A DNA stretch of 64,000 bases, from the NCBI RefSeq assembly GCF_905171765.1, contig NC_053391.1, positions 113,077,409-113,141,408 on the forward strand. Reading direction: 5' to 3'. This DNA is from Bufo bufo (lineage: Eukaryota; Chordata; Amphibia; Anura; Bufonidae). This document shows positions 10,158 through 20,553 of this stretch, in pieces. Below the pieces are notes generated by a model that was not told the origin of the DNA, made no database searches, and worked only from the letters and a program-made list of their open reading frames with translations. How positions within the stretch are numbered: the stretch's first letter is position 1; every line of letters begins with the position of its first letter. A program made the position numbers and the translations under genes.

Positions 10158-10428
10158 TTATAGATGCTCAAAATATTTTTTGTTTTGTTCTTCTGACAGA
10201 TCAGAAGAACAGAAAAATAAAAGGTGATGTCAAAACAGACAAACATGTTGATAACAGATAAGGATGGGGCTCCACAGCAGTGGCAGTAGCAGGGACAATA
10301 GTGGCCCCATGACATAGTGGGGAGAGGGGACAGCAGCAGTGGCAAGCAGCAAAAAATGATGCCAGATAACAGTAGTAGCAGAACCCAAAAACAGCAGTGT
10401 GATAGCAAGGCCCAGTGGCATGCATATA

Positions 10429-12082
10429 CAGGGTGGGCCATTTATATGGATACAACTTAATAAAATGGGAATGGTTGGTGATATTAACTTCCTATTTGTG
10501 GAACATTAGTATATGTGAGGGGGGAAACTTTTCAAGATGGGTGGTGACCATGGTGGCCATTTTGAAGTTGGCCATTTTGAATCCAACTTTTGTTTTTTTA
10601 ATAGGAAGATGGTCATGTGACACATCAAACTTATTGGGAATTTCACACAAAAAACAATGGTGTGCTTGGTTTTAATGTAACTTTATTCTTTCATGAGTTA
10701 TTTACAAGTTTCTCTTTGTTTACAGCCATTGACATGTCGCCGAGGTTAACACGTGAGGAGCGGATAGAAATTGTGTTGATGTCTGGTGAACGCAGTAACC
10801 GGGTCATTACAGCAGATTTCAATGCAAGACACCCTACGAGACCACCCATCTCCCATGCTACAGTTAGCAAACTGCTTGCTAAGTTTCGTGAAACTGGTTC
10901 AGTGTTGGATTTGCCAAAATGTGGACGCATGAAATCTGTCTCTAATGAAGAAACATCAGTGGCTGTCCTAGCTTCATTCAGCAAGAGCCCACAGCGTAGC
11001 ACTCGCCGCATGTCACTGGAGAGTGCCATTAGTCGAACATCCCTTCGGCGGATATTAGCTACTCACAAATGGCACCCTTACAAACTCCAGCTACTGCAGC
11101 ATCTCAACAAGGATGACCCAGATCGGCGCACTGAATTTGCAGAATGGGCAAAACAAAAATTGGAACAGGACCCTCAGTTTACGCAGAAGATTTTGTTCAG
11201 TGATAAGGCAAACTTTTATGTGAATGGTGAAGTTAACAAACAAAACCACCGCTATTGGTCTGACACTAACCCACACTGGATAGATCCCTCCAAGACTGTT
11301 GGAACAAAAAAATTGATGGTATGGTGTGGTATATGGGGTACAAAGATAGTGGGGCCATTCTTCATCAATGGAAACCTCAAGGCCACTGGATATGCGAAAT
11401 TGCTACATGATGATGTGTTTCCCTCTTTATGCACTGAAGCTGGCACGTTCCCTGAGTTTTTCCAGAAGATGGTGCACCACCACATTATGGGTGTCAGGTC
11501 CGAGCATTCCTAGATGAACAGTTTCCTGGAAAGTGGATTGGTCGTCGTGGGCCAGTTGAATGGCCCCCAAGGTCTCCCGATCTGACCCCCTTAGACTTTT
11601 ATCTTTGGGGTCATCTGAAGGTAATTGTCTATGCTGTGAAGATACGAGATGTGCAGCAACTGAAACTACAGATACTGGAAGCCTGTGCTAGCATTTCTCC
11701 TGCGGTGTTGCTATCAGTGTGTGAAGAGTGGGAGAAGAGGGTTGCATTGACAATCCAACACAATGGGCAGCACATTGAGCACATTTTATAAGTGGTCAGA
11801 AACTTGTAAATAACTCATGAAAGAATAAAGTTACGTTAAAACCAAGCACACCATTGTTTTTCTTGTGAAATTCCCAATAAATTTGATGTGTCACATGACC
11901 CTCTTCCTATTGAAAAAATAAAAGTTGGATTCAAAATGGCCAACTTCAAAATGGCCGCCATGGTCACCACCCATCTTGAAAAGTTTCCCCCCTCACATAT
12001 ACTAATGTGCCACAAACAGGAAGTTAATATCACCAACCATTCCCATTTTATTAAGGTGTATCCATATAAATGGCCCACCCTG
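10429..12082 (+). mobile_element. Tc1/mariner-superfamily element C with 285-bp TIRs
   Basis: The 1654-bp element begins CAGGGTGGGCCATTTATATGG and ends with the complement, flanked by TA at 10427-10428 and 12083-12084. TIRs of about 285 bp (10429-10713, 11798-12082) run right up to the transposase gene and are nearly identical, so the copy is young. The transposase is distinct from the DD34E Tc1 families in the window. Confidence 0.93.
10734..11791 (+). pseudogene. Mariner-like transposase, probable DD41D type, one frameshift
   Basis: The gene starts at ATG 10734 (MSPRLTREERIEIV), chosen because upstream codons lie in the TIR. The N-terminal part is a helix-turn-helix region; the first catalytic Asp is in ILFSDKANF. 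At about 11465 the frame breaks close to the expected second Asp region (the codons for DGAPPH are in the next frame), and the downstream frame reads on through WPPRSPDLTPLDFYLWG to a stop at 11789. If the shift is a single-base change, about 41 residues separate the second and third Asp, which would place it with DD41D-type elements rather than DD34D mariner or DD34E Tc1. Expected product is a cut-and-paste transposase of about 350 residues. Confidence 0.85.
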
Positions 12083-12083
12083 T

Positions 12084-12245
12084 ACTTTTAGAAATTTAAC
12101 ATGTACATATCAGTAGGCCAAGAAGCCCCATTGTAGGAATGGCAGTTTAGGCTATGGGTGGGTGGCAGCATCAGAATGGTGACAGCAGCAGGTGGCCAGA
12201 AGTAACGGCCCATTTTGCATAATATTCCAATGTGGCAGCACACTA
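12084..12245. other. Unrecognised sequence
   Basis: Short stretch between the mariner-like element and the hAT remnant. The left end of the hAT element should lie here but no TAGNG terminus is recognised. Confidence 0.3.
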
Positions 12246-12269
12246 CAGTATTATTATTAGGGGCAGAAT

Positions 12270-13500
12270 GATTTACTCTTTTGCATCAGACATCGGCATC
12301 TGAAAGTCTGGGTTGATCCATGCCTGATTTACCTTTATGAATGTTAGTCTCTCAACATTTTGGGAGAGGAAAAGCGAGTTTTTTTTAGGGATAACTATGC
12401 CCCCCTGACGTACTGAGCACCTGCTCTGATGCCACACTACTGGCTGGACAGGAAAGCATGCCCATGACAAACTCAGCCAGTTGCAACCACAATTCAAGTT
12501 TGCATGCCCAGTAGTCCAGGGGATCTTAGATGGGTGACAGGGTGCAATCCAAGTATGCCACCACCTGCTGGTAGAGGTTCTGCATATGGAGCTGGTGTTG
12601 TTCCCTTCTCCTCCAACAGTCATTGCCACTGCATACTGCCACAGTTTGTCAGGGTCATCTGCATTGTCTTCATTGTCGCCGTCCAGCTCCTCCTGCTCCT
12701 CTCCTGTTGCTTAGACAGATAAACCACCTAGTTGTGTATAAAATTCCTGCTTTTATGAACCCCTGCACTGCTAAAAAGTTTTCCTCACGGGTAGTCTCCG
12801 GAGTAGGAGACGGTGTACCCTTCCCGTGTTTTGCTACAGATCTCCCACTGCTTCCACCCTGCTGTCTCATGGGCATGCTTCCACCTTGCTGTCTCACAGG
12901 CACGCTGCTATACTCTTCCCCTGATGATGACAATGCCCCCTCTTCATCCAGCTCCCACAAGCAATCCGCTACATCATCATCTACATCCGTTTGGTCATCA
13001 CTTCTCACCTGTCTCTTGTGCACATCCCTGACCTCTTGCAACATGTGCTCCCACCTTACTGTCATCATCGGTGCATGCTTAGAGGAGTCCGCAGCGGACT
13101 TCTCCTCCAAGTCCAAAAAGCGGAGCAGAGCCGGCAGCTTTCATTACTTGGCTAGCAGAAGGAGCAGCAAAAGCAACAGGTAGGATCAGGACAGGTGAGG
13201 GCACAGAAGCAGTTCCTGGGCTATGCCAACTAAACATGGTGTCAGAGGAACCCATCGATTCCTGGCTGTGAATATCTGTTGTCACCTGATACTGAACAGT
13301 GAGTCAACTATTCCAGTACAGCTGGATTGTTGGTGAAAACACAACTGCTGGATGCTAGTGGCAGCTCTGGCCTGTTGCTGTGGCTGCTGCTACCACCACC
13401 CCTTCTTCTGCTGCTACTTGTGCCAGTTACAGCTACATTTTTGCCACTGCCCATTCCTTCAGAGGGCCCATGCAACTGTCTGTTGGCCATAGTGTACCGT
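12270..13500 (-). pseudogene. hAT transposase remnant (hAT copy 1)
   Basis: On the minus strand the 3' part (about 12500-12290) encodes a recognisable hATC dimerisation domain: LAEFVMGMLSCPASSVASEQ, then an FSTAG-like segment and NVERLTFIKVNQAW. Upstream, 13116-12670 encodes an acidic, Ser/Glu-rich stretch and 13490-13308 a Ser/Arg/Gly-rich start. The catalytic core between them is missing or scrambled. It is a decayed, internally deleted hAT transposase, different in sequence from the hAT copies at 41-43 and 48-52 kb. Long plus-strand ORFs here are antisense shadows. Confidence 0.7.
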
Positions 13501-13514
13501 AACTGTATCAGTAA

Positions 13515-13752
13515 TGTAACAGATTAACTAAGAATGTGGCAGCAATTCAACAAGATGCACATGACAATATATTTAACAGCCCTTTAATACTAAGGCACAT
13601 TAATTCTATGTATAAACTAACAGATTAACGGGGATTGTATCAGCAGTTAAACAAGATGCAAGCAGTGATATATAAGACCACCCTTTAATACTGAGGCACA
13701 GTAATTCTATATATAAACTAACAGATCAACAGGGATTGTAGCAGCAAGATTA
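13515..13752. repeat. Tandem repeat, about 114 bp x 2, subterminal to hAT copy 1
   Basis: Two successive units share AACAGATTAAC..GG.ATTGTA.CAGCA, ACAAGATGCA, CCTTTAATACT.AGGCACA and AATTCTAT.TATAAACT. The array lies between the hAT coding start and its TAGTG end at 14519, paralleling the subterminal arrays of the other hAT family in this window. Confidence 0.8.
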
Positions 13753-13890
13753 TTACACTTAACCGGCACTGTCACTGCAGTTTCCCTATGTTCTTCCTGT
13801 GCTCTCCCAAAATCTAAAAACTCTCCCTACACTGTCCCTGCACTCGTCCTATCCAATATTCTCATATTAATAGCTTTCTGAAACATTAGC

Positions 13891-14253
13891 TGTAACGGCA
13901 TACAAGGGAATGCTCCAAACTCCCGAACGGAACCTCGCGAATAGCTGCTAGCAGACGAATAGGAAACGCACCCAAGCGGCTTACACTCCTAGCAATCAGT
14001 CTCTAACAGCATACAGCGAATCCCCCCAAGAACGAGACGAGGCTCCGTGTTGAGGGTCAAGCAGTGGACAGCCAGAGCTGTGTGTTTATTGTTCTTATAT
14101 AACATTGTTACACACAAGTACCACCCACAGGGTTTTCTAAAAACAACCAATAAACACGTTTAGCATGGGCTGATGAGAGGGCCCATAATCCTGGGGCAAG
14201 AGGCTGGCAACCAGGCTTCTCCACCACCCAGTGAAGAGGTTGGTTTCGCCACA
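13891..14253. mobile_element. Probable solo LTR, 363 bp
   Basis: The sequence begins TGTAACGGCATAC and ends CGCCACA (TG...CA), flanked by TTAGC (13886-13890) and CTAGC (14254-14258), a one-mismatch 5-bp duplication. It contains TTATATAA and AATAAACAC, plausible TATA and polyadenylation signals. It interrupts the hAT copy 1 end region. It is unrelated to the Gypsy LTR at 28071. Confidence 0.6.
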
Positions 14254-14519
14254 CTAGCGCTTGTCACATCTTTCCCTAAGCTCAGCTCACAGTGAAATGG
14301 CGGAGATCGGGCGGGATAAGGCTTTTATAGGGCTTTGACATTACAGGGGATGGTTATCTGCTGATTGTCTGGCTGCACAGCATTTTGGGTGATCTTGCAT
14401 TCACAGACTTCTTATTTTCATTTTGTAGCATGTTTAGCCGCCATTTTACAAAAAAAAATATTTGTTACTACAAAGCCCAAGGAAATTTTTGGCTTCTAAT
14501 CAAATTACACTCAACACTA
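14254..14519 (-). repeat. 5' end of hAT copy 1
   Basis: The segment ends TCAACACTA (complement TAGTGTTGA), a hAT-type terminus, and its last 70 bp resemble 17085-17215, the end of a hAT MITE. The matching left end and the 8-bp duplication were not found. Confidence 0.5.
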
Positions 14520-15092
14520 GCCACTTCCGCTCCTAGCTTCTACACCGACTCCTCAGTAGGTCACTGCATGATGTTAAAGTAGTGGCTACTAATATGTTCT
14601 GGTCATGATCACACTGACGGAACTGTGCAAGTTGTGTTGTTAGTATCTCTGAATGTTATTACGTGTAATCAGCGTAGCAGAAAGACAGTATCTGATGGAT
14701 ATTCTGCTTGGGCCTAGATTGTTATAGTAATAAATGACCATATGTCCATAACATTCATGATCTCAAAGTAAAAATGTGACGGACAGAATCAAGTCTTAAT
14801 TGAACAATTTTGCACTTCAGTGAGTTCCACAAATACGACATCAGATGATAAATAGGAAAGTTGGCAAAAAAAAAAAAATCTAATTTGTCATTTAGTGAAC
14901 TGGGCTAAAGTGCTGTGTTTTCAGGGAGTATTAAATTCTTATTGCTTAAGCCTGCAGCTGCACATGAACATGGCATGGAGCAAGCACACACTAATTCTAA
15001 GGGTGTGTTTACACATTATTTTTATGTTGCTTTTTAAAAATGCATAAAAAATGCATTGTTTTTTTAATTATGTTAAAGTGTACCTAAATAAA
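14520..15092. other. No recognised feature
   Basis: AT-rich sequence, with an A13 run near 14866. GGGTGTGTTTACACATTATT at 15001 may be a diverged MITE end. Confidence 0.35.
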
Positions 15093-15715
15093 CCTTTCCA
15101 CAGTGGCGTATACCTACCATATAGGCAGACCACGCAGCTGCTATGGGGCCCGTGAGGAAGAGGGGCCCGCAGTGGAGGAGAGGCCCCGCCCCCTAATTGC
15201 TCCGGTCTATCTTTCCAAAGCTAAAGGACCTTAGATGATGTCATCACAGGTCCTGTAAGGGAACTGCACAGTGTAAAGTGTAGTTCCCAGGTTAGAACAG
15301 TACATCTGCCAGGACCTGTAATGACATCATCTTCAGCATCACAGGTCCTGCAGGATCTAGCAAAGGAACTGCACCAAAAATGGTGTAGTTCCTAGGTTTC
15401 AAAGGTATATCTGCCAGGACCTGTGATGACATCATCACAGGTCCTTCAACCCCTAACAGTAAGTATTAGAAGTTCACAATCAGCTCTGCATTGATCCATA
15501 CAGACTGGAATGGAGTGGTAAGAGGAGGTCCTCCACTTCTTGTCATTTACTCCCCCCCCCCATGCCCTGTTTTTACTGATTGCACACTCATGTATAATAC
15601 TTCAGACAGGTACAGTGACCACAACCTCATGTACCTCCCACACAGTGACCATAATGCATAACTGACCACATATTTCTATAAACAATGCATCTACAGTATT
15701 ATACCTTGTATGCCT

Positions 15716-15716
<1 letters not shown>

Positions 15717-15771
<55 letters not shown>
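15717..15771. repeat. (AT)n(AC)n microsatellite
   Basis: About 16 AT units run into about 11 AC units, inside the non-autonomous hAT element. Confidence 0.98.
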
Positions 15772-15772
<1 letters not shown>

Positions 15773-15777
15773 TGCAT

Positions 15778-16330
15778 ATATTAAACAGTATTATAGATGC
15801 AATATATACAGATATATAATATATATTGCAGTGTACTGATATGTGAGGTATGAGGTATAATATATGCAGTGTGTATAGATATATTGTATATACAGCAGTG
15901 TTCTGATATGTTAGGTATGAGGTATAATAGATGAAGTGTGTACAGGTATATTGTATATACAGTATTGGATTGATATGTGAGGTACGAGCTGTAATTTATA
16001 CCTCACATATCAGTACACTGCTATATTTACTATATACCTGTACACACTGCATCTATTAAACCTAGTACCTCACATATCAGTACACTGCTATATATACACA
16101 ATATATCTGTACACACTGCATCTATTATACCTCGTACCTCACATTACACTACTGTATATACTATATATCTGTACAGACTGCATATAATATACCCTGTACT
16201 GCATATATCAATACACTGCTGTATATACTATATACCTGTACACACTGCATATATTATACCATGTACCTCACATATCAGTACACTGCTGTATACACTATAC
16301 ATCTGTACACACTGCATCTATTATACCTCT
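15778..16330. repeat. Minisatellite of about 65 bp units that switches orientation
   Basis: Units reading GTGTACTGATATGTGAGGTA run to about 15985; from there to 16330 they read in the opposite sense (TACCTCACATATCAGTACACTGC). At least three units on the left and five on the right. The two halves could fold back on each other. Confidence 0.85.
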
Positions 16331-16540
16331 TTTGTCTGCCAGGCCTGTTTTGTAATCCCAATCCGGCCCTGATGCATAAATTATAAAACGCAGCAGCAAA
16401 CATAGTTCATGGAACAAAGAGAGAGGCCTGGAATGGGTAGTGGGAGGGGCTATAAAAGGGGAATGGGGCCCAATTTAGATTCTTGCTATGGGGCCCAGTG
16501 ATTTCTATGTACGCCCCTGCCTTTCCATATACTTTATTAA

Positions 16541-17867
16541 AGGGCATCTGTCAGCAGATTTGTACCTATGAAACTGGCTGACCTGTTACATGTGCGCTTG
16601 GCAGCTGAAGGCATCTGCGTTTGTCCAATGTTCACATACAGTGATGAGCGAAGTTATGGAAAATTCTATTTGGCAACTTCGCCAAATTTCACAAAGAAAT
16701 TGTATTTGTGACGAATTACTTAGTCATGAAGCACATTCCTTTGTTTGCAGAGGGTGCAGTGACAAGGAACATTGATCGTGACGCCCTTGTCATTGAACCC
16801 CTCAGATGCCACGTTCATCACTGATCATCTGTGCTACCATTGAGGCCTTTCAGGGGTTAATCAGGTTAAAAAAATATACATACCTTATCCAGTTTCTTGC
16901 GGAGAGGCCTTGATTGAAGGCACTGTGCAAAATCTCACCGATGACGTCACCGCGCCTGGGTAGCCGCTTGTGTGGTGAAGTCACATGTCACCCCATGCAA
17001 GATTTCACTCGGTATCTTCAATCAATATGGTCGGAATGGCCTCTCTGCAAGCAAATGGATGAGGTGAGTACGTTTATTTATTTTTTAACCACCATTTCAT
17101 GAAAAATAGATTTGTTACCACGAAGCACAAGGAAATTCAGCTTTGCCGTGAATCAAATTTTTCCTGAAATTCGGATTGAAGTCAATTCGTTTGGCTTCAA
17201 TTTCTCTCAACACTATTCATATGTACTGCACGGTGGCCACTGTGCTGTTTTTCTGGCGGGTTGGTGGTACCCAGTGCTAGGTATGACATAGTCAGGCAGC
17301 AGGGCTGCTGTTTGGCTGCTGGGTCCCGCCGCCTGTCAGATTGGCGTCACAGCGTTGGTGGTCGCCGTGCAGCGCGGCGCCATTTTTTAGAGTAGGACCC
17401 ACTCATAGAGGCAACCTTGGCGTGGTGAGTGGGCTTATGCCTTTTGATCAAAATGTACACTAAGGCCTCATTTAGCATGTAGCATAGGAGGCGGTACACA
17501 TGCGCTATTTAGCATTGTTTCTGCAAAATAAGCAGGGATGAGATCAAAGCATAGCAGCTGGATGTGCAATTCATTTATTTTATTTTATTTTTTATATAAC
17601 TATTTATATGTGCCTGATGTTTTTTACTGCCTGGCCCTGCTAATTAATTTGGAAAGGGTGTAGCAGTTGCAGAGAGAGCTGAGCCTCTAGGTGTAATGGT
17701 AACGCCCCCATTGCTCCTCGAGGCTCATTTGCATATATTAAAACATAATTTTTCTCAGAAATGTGGGCACATATGAAGATGGGACCAACACAGATGCCTT
17801 CAGTTGCCAATCACACATGCATAAGGTCAGCCAGTTTCATAGCTACAAATCTGCTGACAGATGCCCT
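16541..17867. mobile_element. TTAA-target DNA transposon (T2/Kolobok-like), non-autonomous
   Basis: TTAA at 16537-16540 and 17868-17871 flanks TIRs of about 100 bp beginning AGGGCATCTGTCAGCAGA. The outer TTAAAGGG resembles the TTAAAGG signature of Xenopus T2 MITEs, later grouped with Kolobok; I base the family on that alone. A hAT MITE (16639-17215) sits at the inner edge of the left TIR. The rest (17216-17755) is non-coding. Confidence 0.75.
16639..17215. mobile_element. hAT MITE nested in the TTAA element
   Basis: It begins CAGTGATGAGCGAAG and ends TCTCAACACTA (TAGTG-type TIRs). The flanks are TTCACATA (16631-16638) and TTCATATG (17216-17223). The right TIR of the host element carries TTCATATG at the equivalent place, supplying the empty site. 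A truncated relative is at 37205-37583. Confidence 0.8.
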
Positions 17868-17871
17868 TTAA

Positions 17872-18226
17872 ATCTTATTGTAAATACCATAAAATGTATC
17901 TTCCTAATAAACTTTATTTTTAAAATGTTTTCCCAATATTTTCAACATTAGAATCCGTTCTCTCATACAGCATTGTGTATGGGAGTACGGACTCAGCACT
18001 GAACAGGACCGAGCATGACCAGCACTGCTCTCCTAAAGCCTGCCATACTTGGGCTTCATATGTCAGGCTTTAGCAGTGCGGGCACAGGCAGAGGAGTGAT
18101 GTATTATGTGAGCTCCTGCCCTGCGCTCACTCGCTCCACTCTAATAGCTGCACAGGCAGAGTAGGGAAGGCAAGTAGATGTCTGTAAATGTAGTTGAATA
18201 AATATAATAGCCTGATGCCTTTAATT
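17872..18226. other. No recognised feature
   Basis: One imperfect inverted repeat (AAAGCCTGCCATACTTGGGCTTC / ATATGTCAGGCTTTAGCA, 18035-18075). No gene seen. Confidence 0.35.
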
Positions 18227-18227
18227 A

Positions 18228-18352
18228 TGTTACGATACAGAACAGGAGCAGATCTTTCCCTTATGACTGTGGAGGCTCCAGTCCTGGTTTTGGCTCACAA
18301 ATCACTGATGGAAATCCCTGACCAAAACACTGACGAGTGAATGAGGATTAGG
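18228..18352. repeat. Truncated Harbinger-like MITE
   Basis: Matches the right two thirds of the MITE at 38170-38364 (ACAGAACAGGAGCAGATC, CTGGTTTTGGCTCACAA, GAGTGAATGAGG) and ends at ATTA. The left end is missing. Confidence 0.75.
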
Positions 18353-18649
18353 ACGACCTGCACACGTTGTGGAATGGATAAGTTTTTTCTGTACATATTC
18401 CGGTGCAGAAAAACTGTGTATTACAGTTCCAGCAAAGTGTATGAAATCACAACAATTTCCTGACAATAATGCAGTCAAAGAGGTGATAACAGGGTTCCTG
18501 CAGCAGCAAGAAGTCTTGTTCTATTCTGAGGGCATCCAATCACTGGAGGTGAAATGGAATACGTGTGTTGAAGTCAAGGGAGATTACATTGAAAAGTAGG
18601 AAGTTCAATTTTTCAGAAAATGTTATTTTCATATTCAGGTAGATAACTT

Positions 18650-18835
18650 AGTGAACACCCCTCATATCTTACTCCCAATCTACCCCCATATTGGTATGAC
18701 CACCCTTCCTCTCCCCAGATACTAGTTTAAAAGCTCCTCTAGCGGCACCATTAAGGTGCAGCCCATCCCTACCGTAGAGCCTGGTTGTGTCCACCACAAC
18801 CAATGAGAGGGGCAGCAATATTTAAAGAGTGCTCT
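18650..18835 (-). pseudogene. LINE ORF fragment with esterase-type DGLHLN motif
   Basis: The minus strand from about 18800 reads VVDTTRLYGRDGLHLNGAAR and then GAFKLVSGE. DGLHLN resembles the last catalytic block (DxxH) of SGNH esterase domains, which occur in ORF1 of some CR1/L2-clade LINEs. Only about 60 codons survive, without start or stop. Confidence 0.6.
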
Positions 18836-19096
18836 CCATTCTCATAACAGGTCCTTCATTTACATTTCTCATTCCATTTGAATCCACTCCTTACTGCAAA
18901 AACTGCTTGAAAACTGACACAAAAACATTGTCTGAAATCTCCCTTGGAGATCTTGTGAATCTGTGAGACAGGTGTATACTATGTATCAAGTGTATACGCA
19001 TGTCTAATAATGACTAGAGACTAGAGAGGAACTGATTCAACAGGATTCATAGCTAAACCCGCCCAATACACGAAACCACACATCAAATATTATTAC
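18836..19096. other. Unrecognised sequence
   Basis: No ORF or repeat is recognised. It leads into the hammerhead-like hinge at 19097 and may belong to the same PLE-derived terminal segment. Confidence 0.3.
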
Positions 19097-19133
19097 ACCC
19101 CAGGAGGAAGCGAGGCAAAACATACGTCGGGGT
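19097..19133 (+). ncRNA. Degenerate hammerhead-like hinge
   Basis: ACCCC (19097-19101) can pair with GGGGU (19129-19133). Between them are AGGAGGA (in the place of CUGAUGA), a two-pair GC/GC stem II, AAAA (in place of GAAA) and CAUACGUC before the presumed cleavage side. The order of parts matches the hammerhead at 3134-3203, but the core has decayed. The weakest of the four candidates. Confidence 0.35.
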
Positions 19134-19440
19134 TACGAACCCCCTGGACTCTGGGCCTGTACTTTATTATGCTGTTTTATCATTTTGTTAAGCTATATAC
19201 CTATTTAGTTGGGATGTGTTATGTATAGCACCTTGTAATATGCTGCATTAACTATTTTTTCAGACCTGGGCCTTTGGAGGTGGGGTTTGTCCATACTGAA
19301 TATATGTAAGATTTTATCCTGATTACTTATTATGATGAAATAAAGGATGTATTTATATTTGATTTCTGGTGTTGTGTATTTGGCGGGTTGTGCATTCTGA
19401 CCACACAGTAATCTCTATCTTGATTTTTAGTGTTCTAAGA
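19134..19440. other. Possible PLE terminal-repeat remnant
   Basis: Sequence following the hammerhead-like hinge, including GATGAAATAAAGGATG. Assigned only by proximity and by similarity in layout to 62270-62340; no coding sequence. Confidence 0.3.
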
Positions 19441-19735
19441 TTCATAGCTATCTAAAGTTGCACTGGGTTTATTGTATTTGGCACATTCTACTCCAGTTTT
19501 TCTCCCCTACTGGAGTGAGTTTGTGACTTTTTGTGACTTCTCTCAGTTATAAATCTGGAGTGAAACATAGCCAACAACAACACTCCCCAACCCACTTTTC
19601 AAAACTGAATAGAGTAGTGAAAAATGCAAAGTTTAAAAATATTTGTGGATGTAACCTCAGAAAGATGTAAACTCTTGCTACCTTTTGAGGCTACAATTCT
19701 TCAGTGCACGACTTGATAAATTACCCCTTAAGACA
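19441..19735. repeat. Old interspersed repeat shared with 26040-26275
   Basis: Both stretches contain CATAAATCTGGAGTGAAAC-like sequence, a short CCCA..TTTAC segment, then GAAAAATG, a poly-T/A region and an end reading TTGTAAATTCCCTCTTA / TTGATAAATTACCCCTTA. It looks like a diverged MITE family. Confidence 0.45.
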
Positions 19736-19890
19736 TTTTGTAGTACTTTTGTTTTGAAATATTGAACTGGCTTGTATGCAATCTTGTGCAATGCAGATGT
19801 CGACTAATAGCATAAATGAAAAGTAGTGCAAAAAGTCTCGGTGTAGTTCCAGCCTTAGGCATATACAGTGTGAGACATATGCTCCCTGTG

Positions 19891-20553
19891 TGTCACGGAC
19901 GTACTGAGACATACGGACGTTCCCGCAATGGGTGGCAGGAGATCTGTGAGACTGGCAACACATGGTTTGATCTAACATGTTTTCCTTTAGGATAAAATGA
20001 CGTCTCTGTGGTTTCTTGTGCTTGCCACACCATCTTTCCCCAGGTTTGGCTATGGTGGTCATTTTACCTTCTCGATTTATTGTTGTTTCTCCCACTATGC
20101 TATGCGGTTTATAGCTTCTGTTGGACTTGTGGTTAGCTTGTGTTTGGTTCTCGGCTGAGTTCCTGGTGCTACCAAAGCTTCATTGAAGATAAGTGTTTCT
20201 TTCCCATTTGTATTTTGTTTATATATACAGAATATGTGTATGTTGCCTTTTGCTGTTGTTTGTTATTAGGCCTGAAGGAGACTCCTGTTCGTCCTTTCCT
20301 TTGGAGGAACAGGTAGACTCAGTAAAGACATTAGTTCCAGGGTCCTATAGGATGAGATAGGATTCTAGGTATCCGGTGTATGAACTTGCTTACCTTTGGG
20401 GCCTGTTCAAACTAGTAGTCTGTCAGGACTGGAGTTAGGGTTTTCTCTAGGAGGTGTCCATTTTCCTTCCCTAGTTTCTAAGCCTTATTTCTGTATCCCC
20501 TTTACCCTCCTAATGCTCGGTGTGGTGTTTTCCTCCCACACACGAGCGTGACA
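19891..20553. mobile_element. Possible solo LTR, 663 bp
   Basis: It begins TGTCACGGACG and ends GAGCGTGACA, so its outer 7 bases are inverted repeats (TGTCACG...CGTGACA) in a TG...CA frame. The Gypsy LTR at 28071 also starts TGTCACG on its own strand and has the same length, but the interiors are unlike. No perfect 5-bp duplication is visible (CTGTG left, TCTGT right). Confidence 0.5.

Larger units (their letters stand above)
15101..16519. mobile_element. Non-autonomous hAT element with 8-bp duplication
   Basis: The 1419-bp element begins CAGTGGCGTATACCTACC and ends TACGCCCCTG. Flanking CCTTTCCA is perfect at 15093-15100 and 16520-16527. Both subterminal zones contain TATGGGGCCC-type words. 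There is no transposase. The interior holds repeated CAGGACCTGTGATGACATCATC-like segments (15220-15440) and a large AT/AC microsatellite plus inverted minisatellite. Confidence 0.93.

Noticed and set aside
10013..10441. 142-residue minus ORF with Cys/Leu-rich hydrophobic stretches
   Set aside because: Overlaps a MITE and simple-composition sequence; several frames are open at once and no transmembrane-protein family is recognisable.
12623..13183. 186-residue plus-strand ORF
   Set aside because: It is antisense to the hAT transposase remnant, whose minus-strand frame carries a hATC motif; the Ser/Cys/Pro-rich product is a shadow.
13327..13527. Leucine-rich 66-residue ORF resembling a signal peptide
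   Set aside because: It is antisense to the Ser/Gly/Arg-rich start of the hAT remnant; the Leu run is the complement of Gln/Ser codons.
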